Assembly (NCBI GenBank): GCA_004555205.1
Contig: SFIY01000007.1
Span: 1-64,000, forward strand
Source: Clostridiales bacterium
GTDB taxonomy: Bacteria; Bacillota; Clostridia; Oscillospirales; Oscillospiraceae
Direction of reading: 5' to 3'
DNA length: 64,000 nt
This document shows positions 1 through 7,443 of the stretch, in pieces. The translations under genes and the position numbers were made by a program. Position 1 is the stretch's first letter. Each line of letters starts with the position of its first letter. The notes beneath the pieces were generated by a model that saw only the letters and a program-made list of their open reading frames with translations, was not told where the DNA came from and did no database searches.

Positions 1-22
1 ATGACCACTTCGATACGTCTCC
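1..22 (-). tRNA. tRNA-Ser, 5' end only (runs off window)
   Basis: Read on the minus strand, positions 22 to 1 give GGAGACG, then TA, then TCGAAGTGGTCAT. This is the acceptor strand and D-arm start of a class II tRNA-Ser (A14, G18-G19). The same D-arm 15-mer recurs at 181-195 in a second tRNA-Ser-like sequence. The anticodon and 3' half lie outside the window, so the isoacceptor is unknown. Identification rests on similarity to tRNA-Ser 5' halves. Confidence 0.5.
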
Positions 23-104
23 GTATTTATCTCAACATCAGCACCTCAGAAAACGGGGAGAACTGATGGGGAGAACAAAGAAAAATATTCAGTTAAAGAT
101 ACCC

Positions 105-132
105 GAAAAACCCCGTAAAATCAAGGGTTTTC
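105..132 (-). terminator. terminator-like hairpin after the truncated tRNA-Ser
   Basis: On the minus strand AAAACCC and GGGGTTTTT flank a ten-base loop and end in five Ts. It lies just after the broken tRNA-Ser half, in sequence that has no tRNA character, and is probably part of whatever replaced the tRNA 3' half. Confidence 0.4.
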
Positions 133-160
133 GCTTAGGAGGCTACCCGATAGCGACCAC

Positions 161-202
161 GATTTCGAGTCAGCCCCGTTATGACCACTTCGATAACTCT
201 CC
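161..202 (-). pseudogene. truncated tRNA-Ser(CGA), 5' half only
   Basis: Minus-strand reading from 202 gives acceptor GGAGAGT, the D-arm shared with the tRNA at 1-22, then GCTGA, the loop CTCGAAA (anticodon CGA) and TC. After tRNA position 40 the match is lost. The anticodon stem cannot close: of the next five bases only the first three pair, one by wobble. No variable arm, no TTCGAAT loop and no acceptor 3' strand follow. This is what a recombination junction inside the anticodon arm of a tRNA gene would leave. The promoter at 222-250 still reads into it and on into the next tRNA-Ser. Confidence 0.55.
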
Positions 203-221
203 CAATTTCTTATGCCCACCT

Positions 222-250
222 ATCATACCACATCTCGCCGCCTCACGCAA
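222..250 (-). promoter_or_regulatory. sigma-A promoter of the tRNA-Ser cluster
   Basis: On the minus strand TTGCGT (250-245), a 17-base spacer and TATGAT (227-222) point toward the tRNA-Ser half that begins at 202. The expected start site lies about 13 bases before the tRNA 5' end, as for a stable-RNA promoter. Confidence 0.5.
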
Positions 251-487
251 CCACTTATTTTTCTCCCACAGCAGAATACGAATCGTAATCGCGGCGGAAT
301 ACTTTCAAAAATAGGATCATTTTGTCGGTGGATCAGCTCGCAGCAAAATTCCATTCGTCAATTTGACTATTTGCCCAAAAGTCAATAACCTTCGCTATTT
401 TCTTGTGTTCTCTGCCGTTTCTCCAAATCTTTCGCACAGTCTTTTTTATTTTACATAATTTTTATTTTGATAATGCTTTACAAATAG

Positions 488-517
488 TTATCCACATTTT
501 CCACATACTTTTCCACA
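488..517 (+). other. cluster of three DnaA-box-like 9-mers
   Basis: TTATCCACA (488-496) is the consensus DnaA box. TTTTCCACA follows directly at 497-505 and again at 509-517, all in the same orientation. A further weak copy, TTTTCAACA, lies at 534-542, and very AT-rich sequence follows to about 680. This could be an origin-type element or a DnaA-titrating/regulatory site. No dnaA or dnaN is visible, and the minus-strand bias of nearby housekeeping genes argues against a divergent origin here. Confidence 0.4.
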
Positions 518-702
518 CTTGTATTTCTCTTTATTTTCAACATATTCACCATTTTTTACTGCTTTTTTACAATTGCCGAAAACACCGTTTTTCACGAGTG
601 AAAGTCGCCGTTTTTTATTGACATAATTTCTTATTTGCTGTCATATTTTCTTTTGTCGTTTTTTTACTTTCCATAATATCGGCATTATGACCGCATGGCT
701 GC

Positions 703-742
703 AAAAAATACGCGGCTGCATGACGCAGCCGCGTATTTTTTT
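703..742 (-). terminator. bidirectional intrinsic terminator after tsaD
   Basis: Perfect 12-bp stem ATACGCGGCTGC (708-719) / GCAGCCGCGTAT (725-736), flanked by A-rich and T-rich runs so that it has a U-tract in both directions. It lies just past the tsaD stop codon. Confidence 0.85.
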
Positions 743-744
743 GC

Positions 745-1770
745 CTATATCATATCCTCCAAACTGTCGCTCAGCTCCATAGTGGCATAGGCGTTCAAGT
801 CCAGCAGCGCCGTGTGGCCCGCCATATACTCATAATAGCCCTGCGCACCGATCATGGCACCGTTGTCGCCGCACAGCTTCAGCGGCGGCAGATACAGCTT
901 CACGCCCTCTTCGGCGCAGGCGCGCTCCAAATCGGCACGAATGACGGAGTTGGCTGCCACGCCGCCGGCCGCTGCCAGCTTCCTGCGGCCTGTCATGCGC
1001 AGTGCCTCCACCGTGCGGGGCACCAGTTCATCGCTGACCGCCCGGGCGAAATCGCGTGCCAGTGCCGCTGCGTCAAGGGCCTCACCCTTCTGCTGCGCAT
1101 TGTGTGCCAGATTCACCACTGCTGTCTTCAGGCCGGAAAAGCTCATGTCAAGGGGTGCGTCCTCCACATGGGCACGGGGCAGCACATACTTGCCGCCTTT
1201 CGACCGCTGCGCCAACTGATCCATGGGCTTGCCGCCGGGGTAGGGCAGCCCTAACACACGGGCCGCCTTGTCAAAGCACTCCCCTGCCGCATCGTCACGG
1301 GTGGCGCCTAAGATCGCCATATCCGTATAATCGCGCACATCCACGATCAGCGTATTGCCGCCGGAGATCGCCAGCGCCAGAAACGGCGGCTCCAACTCCG
1401 GAAATGCCAGATAGTTGGCCGCAATATGTCCGCGTATATGATGTACGGGGATCAGCGGCACACCCAGGGCGTAGGCCACGGACTTGGCAAAGCTGACCCC
1501 CACCAGTACCGCCCCGATCAAGCCCGGGGCATAGGTAACCGCCACCGCGTCAATGTCCTTTTTCGTCACACCGGCCTCGCGCAAGGCCTGATCGGTCAAA
1601 CCGGTAATGGCCTCCACATGCTTACGGGACGCGATCTCCGGCACCACGCCGCCGTAGAGCGCGTGCATATCCGCCTGGGAAAGGATGGCGTCGCTGAGCA
1701 CCGTGCGTCCGTCACGGACGACAGCTACCGCGGTTTCATCGCAAGAGGATTCAAAAGCCAAGATATTCAC
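745..1770 (-). CDS. tsaD: tRNA N6-adenosine threonylcarbamoyltransferase TsaD
   Basis: Transfers the threonylcarbamoyl group to A37 of ANN-decoding tRNAs (t6A synthesis), with TsaB and TsaE. The 341-residue length is typical. The N-terminus NILAFESSCDETAVA is the ASKHA-fold signature, HHIRGH near residue 110 supplies the metal-binding histidines, and AISGGNT and DNGAM are the phosphate/metal-binding segments. The start is GTG at 1770; its GTGA overlaps the rimI stop by four bases, so translation is probably coupled. tsaB and tsaE, which often share this operon, are not next to it and must be elsewhere. Confidence 0.95.
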   Translation of the reverse strand: MNILAFESSCDETAVAVVRDGRTVLSDAILSQADMHALYGGVVPEIASRKHVEAITGLTDQALREAGVTKKDIDAVAVTYAPGLIGAVLVGVSFAKSVAYALGVPLIPVHHIRGHIAANYLAFPELEPPFLALAISGGNTLIVDVRDYTDMAILGATRDDAAGECFDKAARVLGLPYPGGKPMDQLAQRSKGGKYVLPRAHVEDAPLDMSFSGLKTAVVNLAHNAQQKGEALDAAALARDFARAVSDELVPRTVEALRMTGRRKLAAAGGVAANSVIRADLERACAEEGVKLYLPPLKLCGDNGAMIGAQGYYEYMAGHTALLDLNAYATMELSDSLEDMI

Positions 1771-2234
1771 TGCGCATCCTCCTCATCGCCGAATACACGC
1801 GTCAGGATCAGCGCATCCTCTTTCGGCAGGTCATAGTAGTTCTTCCTCCGGCCCGCTTCCTTAAAGCCAAAGCCTTGATACAGGGCGATAGCCGCGGCAT
1901 TGCCGGGCCGCACCTCCAGCGTCAAAAATGCCAGACGGTTGCCCTTGGCGAAGTTAATAAACACCTGAATGAGCTGCGTCGCAATGCCCCGGCGGCGATA
2001 GGCCGGGAACACCGCCACATTGGTGATGTAGCCCTCATCGGCCACCACCAACAATCCGGCATAGCCGACCACCTGGCCTGTTGCGGCATCCTCTGCCACC
2101 AGAAAGGCGGCACACTCGTTTTCCAGTTCCTCCGCCAGCATTTTCCGCGACCACGGGCGGGAAAAGCAGATACGCTCCAGCTTTTCCAGTTCCTCCAGAT
2201 GGTCTGCCGTCATGGGAACGACTTTTATCTCCAT
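1767..2234 (-). CDS. rimI: ribosomal protein S18-alanine N-acetyltransferase RimI-like
   Basis: GNAT-fold acetyltransferase of 155 residues. The acetyl-CoA loop RRRGIATQL lies near residue 85, and the C-terminal segment YQGFGFKEAGRRKNYY is typical of RimI. Linkage to tsaD is the usual arrangement in Firmicutes. The family acetylates the N-terminal alanine of S18; other N-terminal targets are possible. ATG at 2234 is preceded by GAAAGGAAA. Confidence 0.88.
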   Translation of the reverse strand: MEIKVVPMTADHLEELEKLERICFSRPWSRKMLAEELENECAAFLVAEDAATGQVVGYAGLLVVADEGYITNVAVFPAYRRRGIATQLIQVFINFAKGNRLAFLTLEVRPGNAAAIALYQGFGFKEAGRRKNYYDLPKEDALILTRVFGDEEDAQ

Positions 2235-2319
2235 AGCCTTATTTCCTTTCTCTATCTGAAAGCCTCACAGCATTTCCCGTCCGCGTAACGCGAAATAAGG
2301 GAACGCATTTTCTGAGGAT

Positions 2320-4968
2320 TCATCCCTTCGCGCTGAGCCAATCCGACCCGCTGTGCGCCTCTGCCAACAGGGGCACAGACAGCTGCATCACCTGCTCCAT
2401 CTCCTCCCGCAGCAGCACTTCCACCTGCTCACGCTCACCGATCGGGCACTCCACAATCAGTTCGTCGTGCACCTGCATGATGAGCTTGGCGCGCAAATTT
2501 TCCCTTTTCAGCCGCTCATACACGCGCACCATCGCCAGCTTCATCACATCGGCGGCCGTGCCCTGAATGGGCATATTCAGCGCCACGCGCTCACCGAAAG
2601 CGCGCAGGTTGAACTTGGAGCTGCTCAGCTCCGGCAGATCCCGGCGGCGGTGCAGCAGCGTTTCCACATAGCCCTGCTCTCTGGCCTTTTCCACCACATC
2701 GCTCATATACTGCTTCACGCCGCGGTAGGTGTTAAAGTAGCGCTCCATATAGTCCTTGGCCTCCGCCACGGACACACCGATGTCCTGGCTGAGGGAAAAA
2801 GCGGAAATGCCATAGACGATGCCGAAATTCACCGCCTTGGCGCGGGAACGCATCTGCTGGGTCACTTCCTCGGTGGGCAGATGAAACACTCTGGCCGCCG
2901 TGGCGGTGTGGAAATCCGCGCCGGAGAGGAACTGCTGCCGCATGACTTCATCACCGGCCATGTGGGCAAGCAGCCGCAGCTCGATCTGGGAATAGTCGGC
3001 ATCCACCAGCACATTCCCCTCATCTGCCACAAACATACGTCGCATTTGACTGCCCAGTTCCGTGCGGGTGGGAATATTCTGCAGATTCGGCTCGGTGGAG
3101 CTCAGCCGCCCCGTAGCGGTGACGGTCATTTGGAAATTGGTGTGAATGCGGCCGTCCGGTCCAATGACCTTCAAAAGCCCGTCGGCGTAGGTGCTTTTCA
3201 GCTTGGTGTACTGACGGTAGGTCAATATATCGTCCACAATGGGGTGGGCAAAGCGCAGCTTGTCCAGCACATCGGCATTGGTGGACCAGCCGGTCTTTGT
3301 TTTCTTTCCATGGGGCAGCTGCAGCGTTTCAAACAGCACCGTGCCCAGCTGCTTGGGTGAATTGATGTTGAACGGCGCACCGGCTGCCTCATAAATGCGG
3401 CCCTCCAGCTTCGCAATGCTGGAGGAAAGCATCTGACCGAATTCCGCCAGTGCCTTGCCGTCTACCTTAAAGCCGGCGATCTCCATCTCCGCCAATACGC
3501 GGCACAGGGGCAATTCCGCCCTGGTATAAAGCTCCCACATCTCCCGCTCTTGCAAAAGGGGCCGCAGCGTGCCGTAGAGCGCATCCACGGCGGCGGTGTA
3601 GCTGTCCAGCGCCGCTTCGGCCGCTGCCGTGTCACCCAGCAGCGAGAATGCGTCGTCCTCCAAATGTACCGGCTTGGGCAGCTCCTCGTGATAATAGGAT
3701 ACAAACAGACGCTGCAGATCGTACTGCGCGGCGGTAGCATCCAGCAGATAGGCGGCCAGCGCCGTATCGAACACAAACCCGTCCGCACGCAAGCCGTTTT
3801 CCAGCAGGGTGCGTATCAAATCCTTTACATGGTGGGACACCTTTTTGATGTCCTCAGCAAACAGCGCATTGAGCAGTGCGTTCCAGTCACCGTCATAGCG
3901 GTCGAAGAACAGCTCCGCCATGACGGCGTTTTCCTCGTCTGTCCGGCAAAGCACGCCGATCGCGCGCAGATCCGGCAGGGCATACACCGCCACATGGTCT
4001 GCGCCGCGCCAGCACGCCAGCCATTTCTGCGCCGTTTCCCCCTCCGTCACCTGCTCCACGGTCACGGCAAAATCCGCCTGCTTTTCAGCCGCTTCCGTAG
4101 CCGGCTGCAGGCCGTATTTGTCGATGAGCTTGGTAAATTCCAAACGCAGAAACAGCTCGTACAAGTCGGGTGAAAACGGCTTGCGCAGATTCTCCTGCGG
4201 GTCGAACGCCAGCGGCGCATCGGTAACAATGGCGGCAAGATAATAAGAGTGGCGGGCGCTTTCCTCACCCTCGGTCAGCTTGCGGATCACGGCAGGCTTG
4301 GCGTGGATGTCAGGCAGCTTCTCATAAATGGCGTCGATGCTTTGGTATTCCTGAATCAGCGCCATGGCGGTTTTCTCCCCCACGCCCGGCACGCCGGTGA
4401 TATTGTCGGAGGGATCGCCCATCAGGGCCTTGAGATCGATCATGTGAACAGGGTCGAAGCCGTACTGCTCGCGGAACGAAGCGGGCGTCATGTCCTTGGT
4501 GGTGGTCTGTCCCATGCGGGTGGATACCAATTTGACCTTGGTATGGTCGGTAATGAGCTGCAGGCTGTCCTTATCGCCGGTCACAACCACACACTCCCAA
4601 CCCTGCGCCTCGCACTTGCGGGAGATGGTACCGATCAGGTCGTCCGCCTCATAACCTGCCATCTCATAGCGGGGAATGTTCATGGCGTCCAGCACCTCTT
4701 TCAGCACCGGCATCTGCATCGCCAGCTCTTCCGGCATCCCCTTGCGCTGAGCCTTGTAGTGCTCGTCTGCCTGATGGCGGAAGGTGGGCTCGCGCCGGTC
4801 AAAGGTGACGCACAGCGCCTCCGGCTGCTCCTCCTCCGTCAGGCGCTGCAGGGTGGTCAAAAAGCCGAAAACGGCATGGGTATATAAACCGTCCCGCGTG
4901 GTCAGCGGGCGGATCCCGTAATAGGAGCGGTTGACGATGCTATTGCCGTCGAGAACCATCAGTTTCAT
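2320..4968 (-). CDS. polA: DNA polymerase I
   Basis: Repair and Okazaki-fragment polymerase of 882 residues. The N-terminal 5'-3' exonuclease domain (LDGNSIVNRSYY, DKDSLQL, helix-hairpin-helix GVPGVGEKTA) is intact. The middle 3'-5' exonuclease fold lacks the acidic DxE motif, so proofreading is probably absent, as in Bacillus-type enzymes. The polymerase domain carries motif A (DADYSQIELRLLAH), motif B (RSRAKAVNFGIVYG) and motif C (QVHDELIVE). The start is taken at ATG 4968 because GAGGAGG lies just upstream; the ATG at 4986 is part of that Shine-Dalgarno region. The gene has its own promoter at 5006-5034. Confidence 0.95.
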   Translation of the reverse strand: MKLMVLDGNSIVNRSYYGIRPLTTRDGLYTHAVFGFLTTLQRLTEEEQPEALCVTFDRREPTFRHQADEHYKAQRKGMPEELAMQMPVLKEVLDAMNIPRYEMAGYEADDLIGTISRKCEAQGWECVVVTGDKDSLQLITDHTKVKLVSTRMGQTTTKDMTPASFREQYGFDPVHMIDLKALMGDPSDNITGVPGVGEKTAMALIQEYQSIDAIYEKLPDIHAKPAVIRKLTEGEESARHSYYLAAIVTDAPLAFDPQENLRKPFSPDLYELFLRLEFTKLIDKYGLQPATEAAEKQADFAVTVEQVTEGETAQKWLACWRGADHVAVYALPDLRAIGVLCRTDEENAVMAELFFDRYDGDWNALLNALFAEDIKKVSHHVKDLIRTLLENGLRADGFVFDTALAAYLLDATAAQYDLQRLFVSYYHEELPKPVHLEDDAFSLLGDTAAAEAALDSYTAAVDALYGTLRPLLQEREMWELYTRAELPLCRVLAEMEIAGFKVDGKALAEFGQMLSSSIAKLEGRIYEAAGAPFNINSPKQLGTVLFETLQLPHGKKTKTGWSTNADVLDKLRFAHPIVDDILTYRQYTKLKSTYADGLLKVIGPDGRIHTNFQMTVTATGRLSSTEPNLQNIPTRTELGSQMRRMFVADEGNVLVDADYSQIELRLLAHMAGDEVMRQQFLSGADFHTATAARVFHLPTEEVTQQMRSRAKAVNFGIVYGISAFSLSQDIGVSVAEAKDYMERYFNTYRGVKQYMSDVVEKAREQGYVETLLHRRRDLPELSSSKFNLRAFGERVALNMPIQGTAADVMKLAMVRVYERLKRENLRAKLIMQVHDELIVECPIGEREQVEVLLREEMEQVMQLSVPLLAEAHSGSDWLSAKG

Positions 4969-5005
4969 GGAGTTGTTCCTCCTCATCTTTGCATCTCAAA
5001 TGTAT

Positions 5006-5034
5006 ATTATAGACTATTTTCTCCATGAAAACAA
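5006..5034 (-). promoter_or_regulatory. sigma-A promoter of polA
   Basis: On the minus strand TTGTTT (5034-5029), a 17-base spacer and a perfect TATAAT (5011-5006) lie about 40 bases before the polA start. Confidence 0.65.
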
Positions 5035-5115
5035 CCTTCAACTCTTGACACGGGGCGGTTTTGTGATAGACTCTTTACGATTAGTTTTTTATCTTCTGAT
5101 AAGGAGTATTCCCCT

Positions 5116-6042
5116 ATGATCGCTTCGTTTTTGATGGTAGGCAAACAGGTGTTGATCCTGTTTATCGTAGTCGGCGCAGGCTTTGTGCTGGGCAAGTCGA
5201 AGCTGCTGGGCGAAAAAGCCTCGGTGGGCATGACCAATCTGGTCATATATGTGGTATCCCCGTGCATGATGGTCGTGGCATTCCAGCGGCCCTTTGACAG
5301 CGAAAATTTCCACAATTTCTGCACGGCGCTTGTCTTCGCCGTTGCGATCCACCTTCTCAATATTGCCGCTGTCACGCTTTTCCTGCGAGATAGCGATCTC
5401 AAGCGGCAGCAGGCCCTGCGCTTCGGCACGGTGCTCTCCAACTGCGGCTTTATGGCCTACCCCCTGCAAACGGCACTTCTGGGCACCATCGGCGTGTTCT
5501 ACGGCTCGGCCTATGTGCTGGTCTTCACCGTTACGGCCTGGACATACGGGCTGTATCTGATGTCCGGCGGCAAGGGCAAGGTCTCCGTAAAGCCGCTGCT
5601 GCTCAATCCCGGCGTCATCAGCGTGGCGGTGGCCTCTTTGCTCTATGTGCTGCGCATCTCCCTGCCTGACATTCTCTATACGCCGGTGGAATATCTCTCC
5701 CACCTGAATACGCCGCTGCCCATGATTATTTTGGGCTACCAGCTCTCTCAGGCGAACTTCAAGATAGTGCTGCGCTGCCGTACCATGTGGGTGTCCGCCG
5801 CCATGCGTCTGCTGCTCCTGCCTGCCGCTGCGCTGGGTCTGTGCCTGCTTTTCAGGCCCGCTCACGATGTGGCAATTGCCACCGTGGCGGCAGCCAGCAC
5901 GCCTCCCGCCGCACTGCTGAGTATGTTTGCCGCCAAATTCGGCCAGGATACGGCGCTGTCCTCCGGCGTGGTATCGCTGCAAACCCTGTTCTCTGTGCTC
6001 ACCATCCCCGTTATCGTGGGTTTTGCCATGACGCTGTTCTGA
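5116..6042 (+). CDS. AEC family transporter (auxin-efflux-carrier type permease)
   Basis: Membrane protein of 308 residues with about ten hydrophobic segments in two halves, as in the AEC/BART family. Typical family features are the N-terminal stretch ILFIVVGAGFVLGKSKLLGEKA and the C-terminal small-residue-rich segment ATVAAASTPPAALLSMFAAKFGQDTALSSGVV. Bacterial members export or exchange organic acids such as malate; the substrate cannot be read here. AAGGAG precedes ATG 5116. It is a single gene, convergent with spo0A and divergent from polA, with its own terminator. Confidence 0.85.
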   Translation: MIASFLMVGKQVLILFIVVGAGFVLGKSKLLGEKASVGMTNLVIYVVSPCMMVVAFQRPFDSENFHNFCTALVFAVAIHLLNIAAVTLFLRDSDLKRQQALRFGTVLSNCGFMAYPLQTALLGTIGVFYGSAYVLVFTVTAWTYGLYLMSGGKGKVSVKPLLLNPGVISVAVASLLYVLRISLPDILYTPVEYLSHLNTPLPMIILGYQLSQANFKIVLRCRTMWVSAAMRLLLLPAAALGLCLLFRPAHDVAIATVAAASTPPAALLSMFAAKFGQDTALSSGVVSLQTLFSVLTIPVIVGFAMTLF

Positions 6043-6087
6043 CGGCACAGGCGCCTGTACCATACGCATTGTTTCCGTTACATAGAA

Positions 6088-6139
6088 AACACTCCTGATT
6101 GACCGGTTTTCGGCAAATCAGGAGTGTTCATTTTTTTTG
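6088..6139 (+). terminator. intrinsic terminator between the AEC transporter and spo0A
   Basis: Thirteen-bp stem AACACTCCTGATT / AATCAGGAGTGTT followed by CA and eight Ts. The upstream A-rich flank also lets it serve the convergent spo0A transcript. Confidence 0.85.
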
Positions 6140-6190
6140 CGCAAAAGAATTGGTTGATTTTTGCAATCCGTTGGCGCACAACGGTTTTGG

Positions 6191-6946
6191 TTATGCCCGT
6201 TTCTGCTTCATCTGCAGCTGCAGGCGATCTGCGATCATGGCGATGAACTCGCTGTTCGTCGGCTTGCCCTTAGTGGAATTGACCGTGTAGCCGAAGTACT
6301 TTTGCAGCGTTTCCAGGTCACCCCGGTCCCATGCCACTTCGATTGCGTGGCGGATCGCCCTCTCCACACGGGAGGGTGTGGTGCCGAAATGCTTGGCAAC
6401 TTCCGGATACAGCACCTTCGTCACGGCATTGATGACATCCATGTCATGTACCGCAATCATAATGGCCTCGCGCAGATACTGGTATCCTTTTATGTGCGCA
6501 GGAACGCCGATTTCGTGAATCACGGCGGTCACGCGGCTCTCCAGCAGCGGCGTTGCAGGCGATTTGCTGCCTTCGCCGCAGGCATGGCGCATATGCTCCA
6601 GCAGAGATTCCGCGCTGCAGGGCTTGGGCAGGAAATAACTCACGCCCAGCTCCAACGCCTCTGCAATCGTCCGCTCGCCGCAAAAAGCGGACACCACGAT
6701 GACCCGCGGCATGTGGGCTTTCCGGTTTTGCATCTGGCGCAGTAAACCGAAACCGTCCAGACCCGGCAGCATAATGTCCATTACCAGCAGATCCGGTTGT
6801 GTTTTTTCGATCTGAAGTGCTGCTTCCCGTCCGTCACCGACTGATCCGACCACCGCAAATTCCCCCGTGTTTTCTATGCTCTGTTTCAGCAAAAGCCGCA
6901 TTTCCTCGCTTGCGTCGGCGAGAAGTACCTTCGTCTCATTCTTCAT
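6191..6946 (-). CDS. spo0A: sporulation master response regulator Spo0A
   Basis: The 251-residue protein has an N-terminal receiver domain (acidic pocket in LLADASEEM, phospho-acceptor Asp in [13 protein letters not shown], about residue 55) and the C-terminal Spo0A DNA-binding domain, recognisable from [18 protein letters not shown] and [27 protein letters not shown]. When phosphorylated it switches on early sporulation and represses transition-state genes. ATG 6946 is preferred over the upstream TTG at 6967 because AAGGA lies nine to ten bases before it. It follows spoIVB, the conserved order in Clostridia and Bacilli. Confidence 0.96.
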   Translation of the reverse strand: MKNETKVLLADASEEMRLLLKQSIENTGEFAVVGSVGDGREAALQIEKTQPDLLVMDIMLPGLDGFGLLRQMQNRKAHMPRVIVVSAFCGERTIAEALELGVSYFLPKPCSAESLLEHMRHACGEGSKSPATPLLESRVTAVIHEIGVPAHIKGYQYLREAIMIAVHDMDVINAVTKVLYPEVAKHFGTTPSRVERAIRHAIEVAWDRGDLETLQKYFGYTVNSTKGKPTNSEFIAMIADRLQLQMKQKRA

Positions 6947-7067
6947 AACATTCCATTCCTTTTCCAACCAAAATAATCACAGCGCTGTCAGCTATGTGCG
7001 GCAAATCAACATGAATCGCTTGCCTCGGTTATAAATTAGCAGAATCAGACATCCTATTCAAGGATAT

Positions 7068-7096
7068 ATTGTCGAATTTATCCAATAATCGTTCAA
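7068..7096 (-). promoter_or_regulatory. possible spo0A promoter overlapped by a 0A box
   Basis: The plus strand at 7069-7076 reads TTGTCGAA, containing the 0A-box core TGTCGAA. On the minus strand TTGAAC (7096-7091), 17 bases and GACAAT (7073-7068) form a plausible sigma-A promoter whose -10 is covered by the box. A looser variant, TTGTCGGAA, lies further upstream on the minus strand. This would fit Spo0A autoregulation, but the -10 is weak and the assignment is tentative. Confidence 0.35.
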
Positions 7097-7168
7097 CCTT
7101 TTCCGACAAGTATTGTGCATCTTGTCACATCTTGTAGTGATGCGTCGATAGACGTCCTATATCCTGTG

Positions 7169-7381
7169 TCAGCGCACCAGGCCGCGTCGATATTCCTCAT
7201 TGATCTGCCGCAGCTCCTTCTCGCCGTCAATATACGGCTGATAGATCGCCTCTACCCGGCCGCCGCCCACATTGTCGCAGCCGTTGCAGTTTTCGCAGGC
7301 ACCGCCGCAGGCCGATAAGCCGCGCCGGACGATCTCCATGCGCTCCTCCCGGGTGGTATCCTTTATCAATACGGATTTCAT
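7169..7381 (-). CDS. small Cys-rich protein of unknown function between spoIVB and spo0A
   Basis: Seventy residues with a compact cysteine motif, CGGACENCNGC, at about residues 25-35, and a charged C-terminal helix (DGEKELRQINEEYRRG). The five cysteines suggest a metal or redox site. AAAGGAGG sits at the right distance before ATG 7381, so translation is well supported. The product is soluble, without signal peptide or membrane segment. I do not recognise a named family. Its place between two sporulation genes hints at, but does not show, a sporulation role. Confidence 0.7.
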   Translation of the reverse strand: MKSVLIKDTTREERMEIVRRGLSACGGACENCNGCDNVGGGRVEAIYQPYIDGEKELRQINEEYRRGLVR

Positions 7382-7403
7382 TCCTCTCGCCTCCTTTCTG
7401 TAT

Positions 7404-7443
7404 AGAGAGAAAACCGGGGAAAATCCCCGGTTTTCTCATTTTT
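7404..7443 (-). terminator. strong hairpin after spoIVB
   Basis: Fourteen-bp perfect stem (7407-7420 / 7424-7437) with a three-base loop. Read on the minus strand it ends in TTTTCTCTC; on the plus strand it is followed by ATTTTTTT. It probably ends the spoIVB transcript and separates it from the Cys-rich gene, which starts immediately after. Confidence 0.6.

Larger units (their letters stand above)
203..702. other. AT-rich intergenic stretch without a supported gene
   Basis: Short open frames in this stretch have no ribosome binding site and no recognisable protein content. It holds the tRNA promoter (222-250), three DnaA-box-like 9-mers (488-517) and a T-rich tract at about 600-680 that resembles an easily melted region. 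I see no coding function. Confidence 0.5.

Noticed and set aside
66..314. 82-residue plus-strand open frame at the left edge
   Set aside because: It runs antisense across the tRNA-Ser fragment and its promoter, has no ribosome site and no protein-like composition.
480..690. Chromosomal origin oriC
   Set aside because: Kept only as a DnaA-box cluster: no dnaA, dnaN or rpmH is nearby and the gene-strand bias does not switch here.
2353..3360. 335-codon open frame opposite polA
   Set aside because: Antisense shadow of a well-defined polymerase domain; His/Gln/Leu-rich composition typical of shadows in GC-rich genes.
5045..5070. TTGACA promoter for the AEC transporter
   Set aside because: The TTGACA at 5045-5050 is clear but no -10 occurs at a normal distance (GATAGA is only 14 bases away), so it was not listed.
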